A program made the position numbers and the translations under genes. Source: Lysinibacillus_B sp050613145 (lineage in GTDB: Bacteria; Bacillota; Bacilli; Bacillales_A; Planococcaceae). From it: a stretch of 64,000 nucleotides of DNA. This document shows positions 8,195 through 16,347 of the stretch, in pieces. Under the pieces are notes generated by a model, which was not told the origin of the DNA, searched no databases, and was given only the letters and a program-made list of their open reading frames with translations. The stretch covers positions 1,240,001-1,304,000 of the forward strand of contig NZ_CP192507.1 in NCBI RefSeq assembly GCF_050613145.1, given 5' to 3'. Position 1 is the stretch's first letter. The number at the start of each line of letters is the position of its first letter.

Positions 8195-8446
8195 TTGGCA
8201 AAAAATAAAAGACAAAAGCAAGCGGGCCAACCGAAACAAGAAAAGGAAAGCTTAACATTAGCAGATCAACTTGGTGGGGATGTGCTGGCAAAGCTAAAAG
8301 AGGCAAAACAATCGCTTGCAGCGGAAGAGCAAAAGAAGGAAGAAGAGCGTACAGCACGTCTAGCCTTTGAACGAAAGCAACGTGAGAAAAATATGAGCTT
8401 TGAAGAGTTATTTGAAAAGTATGGCGATCAAGGTTCGAAGTATTAA
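8195..8446 (+). CDS. yqkE: YqkE-like DUF3886 small charged protein
   Basis: 83 aa, starting at TTG 8195 with an AAGGTG ribosome binding site about 8 nt upstream. Very lysine- and glutamate-rich, with a probable long helix/coiled coil from about residue 30 (KLKEAKQSLAAEEQKKEEERTA) and the family signature MSFEELFEKY near the C-terminus. It is a small cytosolic protein of unknown function. Neighbours yqkD and the aldo-keto reductase yqkF are the same as in B. subtilis. The frame starting at 8127 on the opposite strand is its shadow. Confidence 0.85.
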   Translation: MAKNKRQKQAGQPKQEKESLTLADQLGGDVLAKLKEAKQSLAAEEQKKEEERTARLAFERKQREKNMSFEELFEKYGDQGSKY

Positions 8447-8451
8447 CAGCT

Positions 8452-8482
8452 AGGCATGGGAAAGGATCTCATGCCTTTTTTG
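8452..8482 (+). terminator. Terminator after yqkE
   Basis: AGGCATG / CATGCCT stem with an 11-nt loop and a run of six T residues. It ends immediately before the GGAGGG ribosome binding site of the next gene. Confidence 0.75.
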
Positions 8483-8493
8483 GAGGGAACAAT

Positions 8494-9003
8494 TTGCACA
8501 CATTTAATCCAAGACAGTTAGTACCAGGTTTTTATCATACATGGCCGTTTACATTGCATATTGAATTTGATGAAATGTATACGCAAATCGATCAAATCAT
8601 CGAGCAAATTTTTCATGAAAAAGATGAGTTAATCGTTGTAGTCAACACATTTCCGTCACAGAGAAAGAAGCAAAAAAGTCCAAGGCTGCTTGAACGGTTT
8701 TTAAAAAATAAAGCGTTAAAATATACGATGACGACAAATGAAACGGAATTTACATTAGATGCGGAACGATACATAGCGGTGCAATTTCAACTGACATGTC
8801 AAGTGAAGGATGTATATTTAAGAAAACTATTATATGCTTGTGCTCATGCAGATTATCGGATACATCCGTATTTTAAAAGAGGGGCGGCCTATTTCTCACC
8901 AGATGTCTTTATTTATAATGTGACAAAGGAAACGGTACTTCATGTGTATGATGATCGTGGTTGTGAGCTTATGTTTCAGTATGAAGAAATGACCGCGCTA
9001 TAG
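8494..9003 (+). CDS. DUF3885-like protein
   Basis: 169 aa from TTG 8494, with GGAGGG at 8482-8487. The C-terminal block (FSPDVFIYNVTKETVLHVYDDRGCEL) resembles the DUF3885 signature, in which a YDDRG motif follows a beta strand. No catalytic motif, signal peptide or membrane segment is visible. DUF3885 proteins are often found near toxin-type loci, but nothing of that kind lies here. The assignment comes from motif memory only; a profile search would settle it. Confidence 0.55.
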   Translation: MHTFNPRQLVPGFYHTWPFTLHIEFDEMYTQIDQIIEQIFHEKDELIVVVNTFPSQRKKQKSPRLLERFLKNKALKYTMTTNETEFTLDAERYIAVQFQLTCQVKDVYLRKLLYACAHADYRIHPYFKRGAAYFSPDVFIYNVTKETVLHVYDDRGCELMFQYEEMTAL

Positions 9004-9004
9004 T

Positions 9005-9041
9005 AAAACGAGTTCCCTCTAAGATGAGGAAACTCGTTTTG
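9005..9041. terminator. Bidirectional terminator between the DUF3885-like gene and vanZ-like gene
   Basis: AAAACGAGTT and AACTCGTTTT, with TTCCCTC/GAGGAAA continuing the stem, symmetric for the two convergent genes. Confidence 0.8.
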
Positions 9042-9498
9042 TTATGATAAGGATTATTTTAGCTAAGGAGACAAAGACGATAGCTCCTACTGTATCAATC
9101 ATCACGTCATCAAATAGCCCTGTACGGCCAGGAAGGAATGTTTGACGAATTTCATCGATAGATGCAATGAAGAAAATCGAGAGGATTGCGAATAATGTAG
9201 GGAATCGCCAGTTTAATTTGCGATACAGTAAGAAAAATAGGACGGCAATAATCCCGTATCCTGCAAAATGGGTCGCTTTTCTAATAAGAAATTCAATGAA
9301 GTAGACATAGCCGCGCGTTTCTACAGAAATCGGTCTATTCCAATACGTAATTTCAATGTGACTTAATTGCTCCTTAAATGGTTCATCTGCTAAAATTTCT
9401 CTCAATTCGGGTACGATCGTTTGTTGTTCATATGTCATATTAGACATAATGCCAACTATAGTTAAAGCGAGTACAACAAGGAAAATATATTTTTTCAT
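9019..9498 (-). CDS. VanZ-family membrane protein
   Basis: 159 aa with four hydrophobic segments (about residues 4-20, 72-92, 98-115 and 135-155). The VanZ-like signature is clear: RKATHFAGYG in the second helix and DEIRQTFLPGRTGLFDDVMIDTVGA before the last. VanZ-like proteins are poorly characterised; the founding member lowers teicoplanin susceptibility, but most chromosomal ones have no resistance context, as here. The start codon overlaps the stop of the aldo-keto reductase gene upstream (ATGA on the minus strand), so the pair is co-transcribed. Confidence 0.85.
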   Translation of the reverse strand: MKKYIFLVVLALTIVGIMSNMTYEQQTIVPELREILADEPFKEQLSHIEITYWNRPISVETRGYVYFIEFLIRKATHFAGYGIIAVLFFLLYRKLNWRFPTLFAILSIFFIASIDEIRQTFLPGRTGLFDDVMIDTVGAIVFVSLAKIILIITKRVSSS

Positions 9499-10385
9499 CG
9501 GTGATCTGTATAGAAATGTTGCTTTACAATGGCCATGGCTTTGGATAAGTCATCCATTGTTTGCGCTTCCTTGTAGGCTGCAACCGACTGAAGTAGCTGT
9601 TCTTTCGTTCGTGCACCGATGACGGTAGAAGCGATTGTACTGAAATGTAAATTAAATGCGAGTGCAAGTGCATGGATGTTGTTGTACTCATGTTCTAGTT
9701 GTTCAAGCACTTGCTGTAATTCTTGTTCATGAAAATTCATATACGGTTTTAGTCGTTGGCGCCATTCAGCTGTTAATAATCCTTTTGCAATGGAACCGCG
9801 TGTCACAACCGATGCACCAGCGTTGTGAATCGTTTCAAACCATTCTTCAGGACGGCGGTCTAGTAAGCTAAATTGCATCATATTGCTCACCGCATGACTA
9901 TTTTGCAAAAATGGCACAAAGACGTTTGGGCGAATAGAGGAAATACCATATTCCCGAATAAGCCCTTCTTTTTTTAATGCCTCAAATGTTTCAATTATTT
10001 CTTCCCACGGGTCCTCGATTGTACCACCGTGCAGTTGGTATACATCAATATAGTCGGTTTTTAGACGACGTAAACTGTCCTTTAAGCCATTCTTAATATG
10101 TGCTGGTGACGGATCCCATGTCCAACTATCTGTTCCTTCCTCCCAGCGATTACCTACTTTTGTGGCCAGTATAATGTCTTGGCGAACGGGCTGTAACACG
10201 GTCCCGATGATTTCTTCATTCATGCCTTTATCATAAAGGTCAGCTGTGTCAAAATAGTTCATGCCTACCTCAAGCGCGGCTTCGATAATGGGACGTGCTT
10301 CATCTATTGTTGTGGGTAGTGACATACAGCCTAGACTTAACTCTGATACTTCAAGCGGACTATTTCCTAATGTTCTTTTTTTCAA
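9495..10385 (-). CDS. yqkF: Aldo/keto reductase, YqkF-like
   Basis: 296 aa TIM-barrel oxidoreductase using NAD(P)H. Visible family features are YFDTADLYDKG (catalytic Asp and Tyr), the lysine in ILATKVGNRW, the DYIDVYQLHG histidine segment and the C-terminal cofactor-binding STVIGARTKEQL. The physiological carbonyl substrate is unknown. Its position between yqkE and nudF matches B. subtilis yqkF. It forms a two-gene transcript with the vanZ-like gene. Confidence 0.88.
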   Translation of the reverse strand: MKKRTLGNSPLEVSELSLGCMSLPTTIDEARPIIEAALEVGMNYFDTADLYDKGMNEEIIGTVLQPVRQDIILATKVGNRWEEGTDSWTWDPSPAHIKNGLKDSLRRLKTDYIDVYQLHGGTIEDPWEEIIETFEALKKEGLIREYGISSIRPNVFVPFLQNSHAVSNMMQFSLLDRRPEEWFETIHNAGASVVTRGSIAKGLLTAEWRQRLKPYMNFHEQELQQVLEQLEHEYNNIHALALAFNLHFSTIASTVIGARTKEQLLQSVAAYKEAQTMDDLSKAMAIVKQHFYTDHR

Positions 10386-10422
10386 TTCCTTTGCCCCCTC
10401 AATGACTTGTTCGTTCTTTTAT

Positions 10423-10644
10423 CCCGCGTTAACGGGCATTAAGACTCCTACCTCAAGGCTTAAGAAAAATCGAGAAGCATAGGTAGGAGATCAACTGCCC
10501 GTAAAAGCCCGATTGGTTCAGGGCAACAGGACGTTGGTCACGCAGGCGTTGCGCTCGCGTTGTGGCGTTCTTAGCTTGCGTTCCTCTCTCTCAATCAGTG
10601 GGGGATGAGGAAAACCCCCCACTGATTGAAGTTTCACTTTATTC
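10423..10644 (+). repeat. Structured ~222-bp repeat, copy 1 (IS200/IS605-like non-autonomous element or guide-RNA-like scaffold)
   Basis: Near-identical to 51682-51960 apart from an insertion in that copy. It starts right after TTTAT (10418-10422) with the foldback CCCGCGTTAACGGG, continues with the long stem CTCCTACCT/AGGTAGGAG and the GGGCAACAGGACGTTGGTCAC block, and ends with a hairpin CAATCAGTGGGGG/CCCCCACTGATTG followed by AAGTTTCAC. Terminal foldbacks, a fixed 5' flank and no open frame recall the ends of IS200/IS605-type elements. Stem positions covary between the two copies. It fills most of the gap between yqkF and nudF. Confidence 0.6.
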
Positions 10645-10741
10645 GCTATACGCAACATATCATTTGAGTCCGTTTTAGTCGAGATGTGCCTTTGTTAATG
10701 TTACAATGAAATCAATGAAAACGACAAGTGGGGGCAAATAA

Positions 10742-11281
10742 ATGAAAAAGTTTGAAGAGAAAACGATCCATTCACAACCGATTTATCATGGCAAAGTGAT
10801 TTCATTAAAAGTAGATGATGTGACATTGCCAAATGGTGAAACGAGTAAGCGTGAGATTGTCAATCATCCAGGGGCAGTAGCGGTTATTGCCATAACGGAG
10901 GAAGGGAAATTAGTCGTTGTAGAGCAGTACCGAAAAGCGTTAGAACGTTCGATTATTGAAATTCCAGCAGGGAAATTGGAGCCTGGGGAGCTTCCCGAGG
11001 TGACGGCTGTTCGCGAACTAGAGGAAGAAACGGGGTACGGGTGCAAGGAACTTACATATTTACAATCATTTGCAACATCTCCTGGATTTGCAGATGAGAT
11101 TATCCATTTATTTGTCGCACGTGGTTTATATCAAATCGAGAATCGCGCGGCAATGGATGAAGATGAGTTTGTAGAGTTAATGGAGATTACGGTCGAAGAG
11201 GGCGAGCAAATGGTAGTGAGTCAAAAAATCTTTGATGCTAAAACAGCATTCGCTATTTTATGGCTGAAAATGCAAGCATAA
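10742..11281 (+). CDS. nudF: NudF-type ADP-ribose pyrophosphatase (Nudix hydrolase)
   Basis: 179 aa. The Nudix box is complete: G-KLEPG-E, seven residues, then RELEEETGY (about residues 79-101), which coordinates Mg2+ for pyrophosphate-bond hydrolysis. The N-terminal HGKVISLKVDDVTLPNG and VNHPGAVAVIAI segments and the downstream SPGFADEIIHLF are typical of ADP-ribose hydrolases. Products would be AMP and ribose-5-phosphate. The position beside yqkF, upstream of fur, matches B. subtilis. A GGGGGC ribosome binding site precedes the ATG. Confidence 0.93.
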   Translation: MKKFEEKTIHSQPIYHGKVISLKVDDVTLPNGETSKREIVNHPGAVAVIAITEEGKLVVVEQYRKALERSIIEIPAGKLEPGELPEVTAVRELEEETGYGCKELTYLQSFATSPGFADEIIHLFVARGLYQIENRAAMDEDEFVELMEITVEEGEQMVVSQKIFDAKTAFAILWLKMQA

Positions 11282-11414
11282 TATTTGTCGAATAGAGGAT
11301 ATCACGATAGTAAATCGCTATATGAATCGTCTAAAAATGTAGAGCATGTTCTCTATAAATGGATAGTCATATCCCCCATATCCGTGCATACAGTGTAGGA
11401 CAAGGGGGGACGAG

Positions 11415-11924
11415 ATGCGTAAAAGTACGTTATGGCAAAATATAGCAATGATTGCCGTCAGCTTTATAGCGGGCGTTGCATTTTTTCAATTATTTTCACT
11501 TGAGCAAGCGACTCAAGTCATAAATATAATGGACAAGCGAATACTACTGGAGAAAACACCGACTATAGGGCAATCAATGCTACCATTAGCCATTACGGTG
11601 AGCATTGTGCTATTATTTGCAACACATCCATATTTTTTTGGTCTAGCTAAAATTGCAATTGCCATAAAAACATGCTTTTTTGGCTTTAGTTCCGTGTATT
11701 TACTCGCTCAAAAAAATGAGTTACTCGCATATGGCATATGGTGGTTTCCGTTTCAGTTTTTATATATTGTCGTACTTGTTTTACTATGTGAATTTATAGC
11801 ATCCGCTCCTAAATTCGCAAAAAATAAAGAGCGCTCTTCACTAAGGATTAGCGTCACGGTTTTTGTACTTATTAGTTTGATATTTTTTGTAGAAATCGTC
11901 GTCATTTCGTACGTTTTTAAATGA
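11415..11924 (+). CDS. Membrane protein at the spoIIM position, possible divergent SpoIIM
   Basis: 169 aa, start ATG 11415 with a GGGGGG ribosome binding site. Four to five hydrophobic segments are visible (about residues 9-28, 52-70, 76-95, 103-124 and 143-165). It begins MRKSTLWQ, close to the MRKST start I recall for SpoIIM, and lies between nudF and fur where B. subtilis has spoIIM (septal peptidoglycan remodelling during engulfment). It is about 45 residues shorter than B. subtilis SpoIIM and otherwise divergent, so orthology is inferred mainly from position. Confidence 0.5.
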   Translation: MRKSTLWQNIAMIAVSFIAGVAFFQLFSLEQATQVINIMDKRILLEKTPTIGQSMLPLAITVSIVLLFATHPYFFGLAKIAIAIKTCFFGFSSVYLLAQKNELLAYGIWWFPFQFLYIVVLVLLCEFIASAPKFAKNKERSSLRISVTVFVLISLIFFVEIVVISYVFK

Positions 11925-11933
11925 ATCATTATC

Positions 11934-11963
11934 TTGTAATAAGTTTCGCTCATTTGGTATAAT
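11934..11963 (+). promoter_or_regulatory. Candidate fur promoter
   Basis: TTGTAA (11934-11939), an 18-bp spacer and TATAAT (11958-11963) preceded by TGG (extended -10), 24 bp upstream of the fur start. No clear PerR or Fur box was recognised over it. Confidence 0.55.
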
Positions 11964-11987
11964 GAAAAGAGTTTAGGAGGGCGTCGC

Positions 11988-12437
11988 ATGGAGAGCCGTA
12001 TTGATCGAATTAAAAAGCAATTACATAGTGCTAGCTATAAGCTGACGCCACAGCGAGAAGCAACGGTAGCAGTTTTACTCGAGCATGAAGAAGACCATTT
12101 GAGCGCAGAAGATGTTTACTTATTGGTAAAAGAGAAAGCTCCGGAGATTGGTTTGGCAACCGTGTATCGTACATTAGAGCTGCTAACAGAGCTGAAGGTT
12201 GTCGATAAAATTAATTTTGGTGATGGTGTATCACGCTATGATTTACGTCAAGAAGGCGCAACACACTTCCATCATCATTTAGTTTGTATCGAATGTGGTG
12301 CAGTGGATGAAATCCAGGAAGACTTACTGGAAGATGTAGAACAAATCGTAGAAAAACGTTGGAAGTTTATCATCAAAGATCACCGATTAACTTTCCACGG
12401 TATTTGTCATCGTTGTCAAGATAACGACGAGGAGTAG
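11988..12437 (+). CDS. fur: Fur, ferric uptake regulator
   Basis: 149 aa. An N-terminal winged helix (LTPQREATVAVLLEHEEDHLSAEDVYLLVKEK, recognition region IGLATVYRTLELL) precedes the dimerisation domain. Metal ligands are visible in HFHHHLVCIECGAVDE and the C-terminal CHRCQ, the two CxxC pairs forming the structural zinc site. With Fe2+ bound it represses iron-acquisition genes. Fur is favoured over PerR or Zur by the gene order nudF-spoIIM-fur-xerD. The AGGAGGGCG ribosome binding site is strong. Confidence 0.92.
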   Translation: MESRIDRIKKQLHSASYKLTPQREATVAVLLEHEEDHLSAEDVYLLVKEKAPEIGLATVYRTLELLTELKVVDKINFGDGVSRYDLRQEGATHFHHHLVCIECGAVDEIQEDLLEDVEQIVEKRWKFIIKDHRLTFHGICHRCQDNDEE

Positions 12438-12447
12438 TTATAAAAAA

Positions 12448-12478
12448 GGAACAGCTTGAGGGGGCTGTTCTTTTTTTA
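12448..12478 (+). terminator. Terminator after fur
   Basis: GAACAGC / GCTGTTC stem with an 8-nt loop followed by seven T residues. Confidence 0.88.
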
Positions 12479-12527
12479 GTACAATCTCATTAAGCACAAA
12501 AGCTTCGGGAATCATAATTTTTCCAAG

Positions 12528-12560
12528 ACCTTGTAGTATAATACATACTACAAGGTTTTT
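12528..12560 (+). other. Perfect dyad ACCTTGTAGTAT overlapping a TATAAT box upstream of xerD
   Basis: ACCTTGTAGTAT and its complement ATACTACAAGGT flank a short loop, and TATAAT at 12537-12542 sits in the middle. A T-run follows. It could be an attenuator-like terminator or an operator covering the xerD -10; the sequence alone does not decide. It ends ~20 bp before the xerD start. Confidence 0.5.
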
Positions 12561-12580
12561 CGTATAAAAGGAGACGTTTT

Positions 12581-13483
12581 ATGGAAGCATTTACATATCC
12601 AATTGAAGATTATATTCATTTTATTCGTGTGGAAAGGCAGTTATCGAATAATACGTTAGCATCCTATCGACGTGATTTAGTGGCGTATGCACAGCATTTA
12701 CAAGAGGTGCAGCAAATAAAAAGCTTTAATGATGTGGCACGTGAGCATATTTTATTGCACCTGCAAAACTTGCGGACAGAAGGAAAGACGGCGCGTACGG
12801 TAGCACGTCATATTTCGTCTATCAGGTCGTTTCACCAGTTTTTATTGCGCGAAAAGGTGACGACTACGGATCCGACTGTACATCTTGAAATGCCACAATT
12901 GGAGCAAAAGCTACCAAAAGTATTGTCTATCGAGGAAATCGATGCGTTAATCTCAGCACCAGACCGTTCAAAGCCACAGGGCATTCGCGATGTAGGGATG
13001 TTAGAATTGCTATATGCATCGGGTATGCGTATTTCGGAGTTAATTGAGTTAAACTTAGAAGACATCCATTTAACGATGGGCTTTGTACGCGTGTTTGGTA
13101 AAGGCGGCAAGGAGCGCATTATTCCGCTCGGACGCGGCGCATTAAATGCCGTAAGTAAGTATTTAGAGCGTGCACGCTATGAGCTACAAGGCAACTATCC
13201 AAAAACAGATGCGTTGTTTATTAATAGAAGAGGAAAACGGCTTACGCGGCAAGGCTGCTGGAAATTGTTGAAGCAACATGCACAGGCGGCTCATATCCAA
13301 AAAGAATTAACACCGCACGTATTAAGACATTCCTTTGCGACACACTTAATTGAAAATGGTGCTGATTTACGTGCTGTTCAAGAGATGCTAGGTCATGCAG
13401 ATATTTCGACGACGCAAATTTACACACATGTGAGTAAAACGCGTTTATCCGAGGTATATAAACAATTCCATCCAAGAGCGTAA
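12581..13483 (+). CDS. xerD: XerD, site-specific tyrosine recombinase
   Basis: 300 aa. With XerC/CodV it resolves chromosome dimers at dif. The N-terminal SAM-like core-binding domain covers about residues 5-90; the catalytic domain has Arg150 (SGMRISEL), Lys174 (FGKGGKE), His246 and Arg249 (HVLRH), His272 (LGHAD) and the nucleophile Tyr281 (TQIYTH). XerD rather than CodV is supported by the fur-xerD-deoB order. The GGAGACG ribosome binding site lies 8 nt before ATG 12581. The B. subtilis gene yqzK, normally between fur and xerD, is absent. Confidence 0.94.
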   Translation: MEAFTYPIEDYIHFIRVERQLSNNTLASYRRDLVAYAQHLQEVQQIKSFNDVAREHILLHLQNLRTEGKTARTVARHISSIRSFHQFLLREKVTTTDPTVHLEMPQLEQKLPKVLSIEEIDALISAPDRSKPQGIRDVGMLELLYASGMRISELIELNLEDIHLTMGFVRVFGKGGKERIIPLGRGALNAVSKYLERARYELQGNYPKTDALFINRRGKRLTRQGCWKLLKQHAQAAHIQKELTPHVLRHSFATHLIENGADLRAVQEMLGHADISTTQIYTHVSKTRLSEVYKQFHPRA

Positions 13484-13596
13484 CGGAATTTTGGTGTAAC
13501 TTAGCGAAAAAGATACACTGTGTCGGATGTCTGACCTTTATTTATTTTGTATTTTTGATAAAATATATTAGTAGTAAAGAGGAGGACGTATATAAG

Positions 13597-14775
13597 ATGA
13601 AACCATTTAAAAAAATACATTTAATCGTCATGGATTCGGTTGGCATTGGGGAAGCGCCAGATGCAGCCCAGTTCGGTGACGTTGGCTCAGATACACTTGG
13701 TCATATTGCAGAAAAAATGAACGGACTTCATATGCCGAATATGTCTTCGTTAGGCTTATCGAATATTCGTGAAATAAAAGGAATTGCGCCTACAGATACG
13801 CCAAAAGCATACTACGGGATGATGCAAGAAGCGTCTGTCGGCAAAGATACGATGACGGGGCATTGGGAGATTATGGGGCTGAATATTGATAAGCCGTTTA
13901 AAGTGTACCCAGAAGGCTTCCCGCAATCATTAATCGAAGAGCTTGAAAAACGGACTGGTCGTAAAGTGCTTTGCAATAAGCCGTATAGTGGGACAGCGGT
14001 AATCGATGACTACGGTAAGGAGCATATGGAAACAGGTGCCATTATCGTTTATACATCAGCTGACCCTGTACTGCAAATTGCGGCACATGAAGAAGTCATT
14101 CCACTTGAAGAATTGTATAACATTTGCGAAATTGCACGTGAGCTCACATTAGACCCGCAATATTTAGTAGGGCGAGTGATTGCGCGTCCTTTCGTTGGTG
14201 AGGTAGGGAATTTCACACGTACACCGAATCGCCATGATTATGCATTATCGCCGTTTGGTCGCACAACGATGAACGAATTAAAAGATGCAGGTTTGGATGT
14301 CATTGCCATTGGGAAAATTTCAGATATTTATAATGGTGAAGGTGTAACAGAAGCCGTTCGTACGAAAAGTAATACAGATGGCATGGATCGACTAAATGAA
14401 ATTGTACGACGTGATTTCCACGGGTTAAGCTTTTTAAATTTAGTGGATTTTGATGCAAGCTTTGGTCATCGTCGTGATCCAATTGGTTACGGGGAAGCGT
14501 TAGAAGAATTTGACCGTCGTTTACCAGAAGTAATGGAAGCTATGTCAGAGGATGAGCTATTAATTATTACAGCAGACCATGGTAATGACCCGACATTCCC
14601 GGGTACTGACCATACACGTGAATACGTGCCATTAATTGTTTATTCGTCGCGTTTTGAAGCAGGTGGACCATTACCACTTCGTCAAACATTTGCGGATATC
14701 GGGGCAACAGTAGCAGAAAACTTCGACTTGAAACGACCTGCATTCGGCACAAGTTTCTTAGCGAATTTAAAATAA
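13597..14775 (+). CDS. deoB: DeoB, phosphopentomutase
   Basis: 392 aa from ATG 13597 (GAGGAGG at 13579-13585); an upstream in-frame ATG at 13555 has no ribosome binding site. It interconverts (deoxy)ribose-1-phosphate and -5-phosphate. Alkaline-phosphatase superfamily metal sites are visible: VMDSVGIGEAPDA near the N-terminus, DTMTGHWEIMG with the phosphorylated threonine, FVNL-like SFLNLVDFDASFGHRRD, and the C-terminal TADHGNDPTFPGTDHTRE. In B. subtilis (drm) the partner downstream is a purine nucleoside phosphorylase; here it is a pyrimidine one. Confidence 0.96.
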   Translation: MKPFKKIHLIVMDSVGIGEAPDAAQFGDVGSDTLGHIAEKMNGLHMPNMSSLGLSNIREIKGIAPTDTPKAYYGMMQEASVGKDTMTGHWEIMGLNIDKPFKVYPEGFPQSLIEELEKRTGRKVLCNKPYSGTAVIDDYGKEHMETGAIIVYTSADPVLQIAAHEEVIPLEELYNICEIARELTLDPQYLVGRVIARPFVGEVGNFTRTPNRHDYALSPFGRTTMNELKDAGLDVIAIGKISDIYNGEGVTEAVRTKSNTDGMDRLNEIVRRDFHGLSFLNLVDFDASFGHRRDPIGYGEALEEFDRRLPEVMEAMSEDELLIITADHGNDPTFPGTDHTREYVPLIVYSSRFEAGGPLPLRQTFADIGATVAENFDLKRPAFGTSFLANLK

Positions 14776-14801
14776 GTACAAATTGACGGGGAGTGGGAAA
14801 G

Positions 14802-16052
14802 ATGAATATTTTATCTATTATTGAAAAAAAGAAACATCAACAGCCATTAACAAAAGAAGAAATTCAATTTTTTGTTAGCGGTTATACAAAAGAAGAAATC
14901 CCTGATTATCAAATCTCCTCATTGCTGATGGCTATTCGTTTAAACGGTATGGACGATGAAGAAATGTTTTATTTAACAGAAGCAATGGTGAACTCTGGCG
15001 ATGTCATTCATTTATCGGAGATTGAAGGCTTCAAAGTAGATAAGCATTCGACAGGGGGCGTGGGCGATAAAGTGACATTAATCGTAGCCCCAATCCTCGC
15101 AGCCCTGAATATTCCCGTGGCGAAATTTAGTGGGCGCGGTTTAGGGATTACAGGTGGCACAGTTGATAAACTAGAGTCCATTCAAGGGTTTAACGTAGAA
15201 TTAAGCCAACAAGACTTTATTGACAATGTGAAGAAATATAATATTGCGGTTGCTGGTCAAACAGGCAATCTATGTCCAGCAGATAAAAAGTTATATGCAT
15301 TACGTGATGTAACAGGTACGGTAGATTCGATTCCTTTAATCGCTTCTTCTATTATTAGTAAAAAAATTGCGAGTGGTTCTGACGGCATCGTGTTAGATGT
15401 GAAATACGGGAACGGCGCGTTTATGAAGACACAGGAAGACGCAAAAGTATTGGCTGAGAAAATGTGTGAAATTGGTCGACGATTTGGTCGTAAAGTAGTA
15501 TATACACTAAGCGATATGAACAATCCACTTGGTCGCTATATCGGGAATAAAGTAGAGGTTGTCGAGGCATTGGATGTGTTAAGTGGAAATGTAGCGAATA
15601 CACATGCTGACTTAATCGATGATTGTGTGGAAGTAGCTTCACTTATGTATATGCTAGCAACAGACTGCACAAAAGAACGAGCGATGGAAAAAGTAAAGGC
15701 AGTCATGGCGAACGCCCAAGCGAGAGACAAATTTTTAGAGTTTGTGCAAGCGCAGGGCGGACAGGTAGCGGATCTAAAAACAAATGCAACAGCATACACA
15801 GTAGAAATTACGGCCAATGGTGCTGGAACAATTGCAAGTGTAGATGCACTAGCGATTGGCGAACTATCTGTCATGTTAGGCGCGGGTCGTTTAACAAAAG
15901 AGTCAAAGCTTGATTTTGATGCAGGGATTAAAATTGTCGCAAAACAAGGTGACACAGTACAAACAGGTGACACATTAGCCGTTGTTTATGCCAACATTCC
16001 TGTAACAGACGAAATGAAAATAAAAGCAGTTTCTGCATTTACTATTCAATAA
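14802..16052 (+). CDS. pdp: Pyrimidine-nucleoside phosphorylase
   Basis: 416 aa from ATG 14802, with GGGGAGTGGG upstream. It phosphorolyses uridine, deoxyuridine and thymidine, yielding (deoxy)ribose-1-phosphate for the adjacent DeoB. The family signature SGRGLGITGGTVDKLE and the phosphate site KHSTGGVGDKVT are intact, as is KIASGSDGIVLDVKYGNGAFM. The C-terminal alpha/beta domain ends QGDTVQTGDTLAVVY, making it slightly shorter than the ~433-aa B. subtilis Pdp. A GTG nine bases upstream lacks ribosome-binding spacing. Only 26 bp separate it from deoB, so the two form an operon. Confidence 0.95.
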   Translation: MNILSIIEKKKHQQPLTKEEIQFFVSGYTKEEIPDYQISSLLMAIRLNGMDDEEMFYLTEAMVNSGDVIHLSEIEGFKVDKHSTGGVGDKVTLIVAPILAALNIPVAKFSGRGLGITGGTVDKLESIQGFNVELSQQDFIDNVKKYNIAVAGQTGNLCPADKKLYALRDVTGTVDSIPLIASSIISKKIASGSDGIVLDVKYGNGAFMKTQEDAKVLAEKMCEIGRRFGRKVVYTLSDMNNPLGRYIGNKVEVVEALDVLSGNVANTHADLIDDCVEVASLMYMLATDCTKERAMEKVKAVMANAQARDKFLEFVQAQGGQVADLKTNATAYTVEITANGAGTIASVDALAIGELSVMLGAGRLTKESKLDFDAGIKIVAKQGDTVQTGDTLAVVYANIPVTDEMKIKAVSAFTIQ

Positions 16053-16062
16053 TTGTATAAGC

Positions 16063-16098
16063 GAAGAGGTCATGTATATTTTTATACATGACCTTTTT
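16063..16098 (+). terminator. Terminator after pdp, first of two near-identical hairpins
   Basis: AGGTCATGTATA / TATACATGACCT stem followed by five T residues. About 28 of 30 positions recur at 16789-16820. Confidence 0.85.
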
Positions 16099-16138
16099 AG
16101 CTTGTCAACAAGTTGCAACCAAAATAATATGCTACTCG

Positions 16139-16347
16139 TAATGAGTAAAAATACATCCTAAAAATACCAGTTGAATAGTGGAAGGTATGTATCATAGCCT
16201 CCGCGCTTTGCCACAGCCTACACAGGAGCTAAAACAGGCGTGGCCTGTTTGGATCTCCTGTTACGGCTCCTGTGGCGATGGCGCGCTACGGCAAAGGTGA
16301 ATGCTTCTTAATATTCTAAACAAGCATTTACCTTCGCTAAAAGAAAT
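16139..16347 (+). repeat. 209-bp dispersed structured repeat, copy B
   Basis: Inverted copy of 2604-2812 with the same length and the same nested foldbacks (GCCACAG, CAGGAG, ACAGGC arms). Similarity begins at TAATGAGTAAAAAT and stops at GCTAAAAGAAAT in both copies, giving sharp ends. Flanking sequences differ, so it looks like a discrete mobile or copied unit. Confidence 0.8.

Noticed and set aside
15623..15913. Open frame in another phase within pdp
   Set aside because: Overlaps a conserved coding region, composition typical of an out-of-frame reading.
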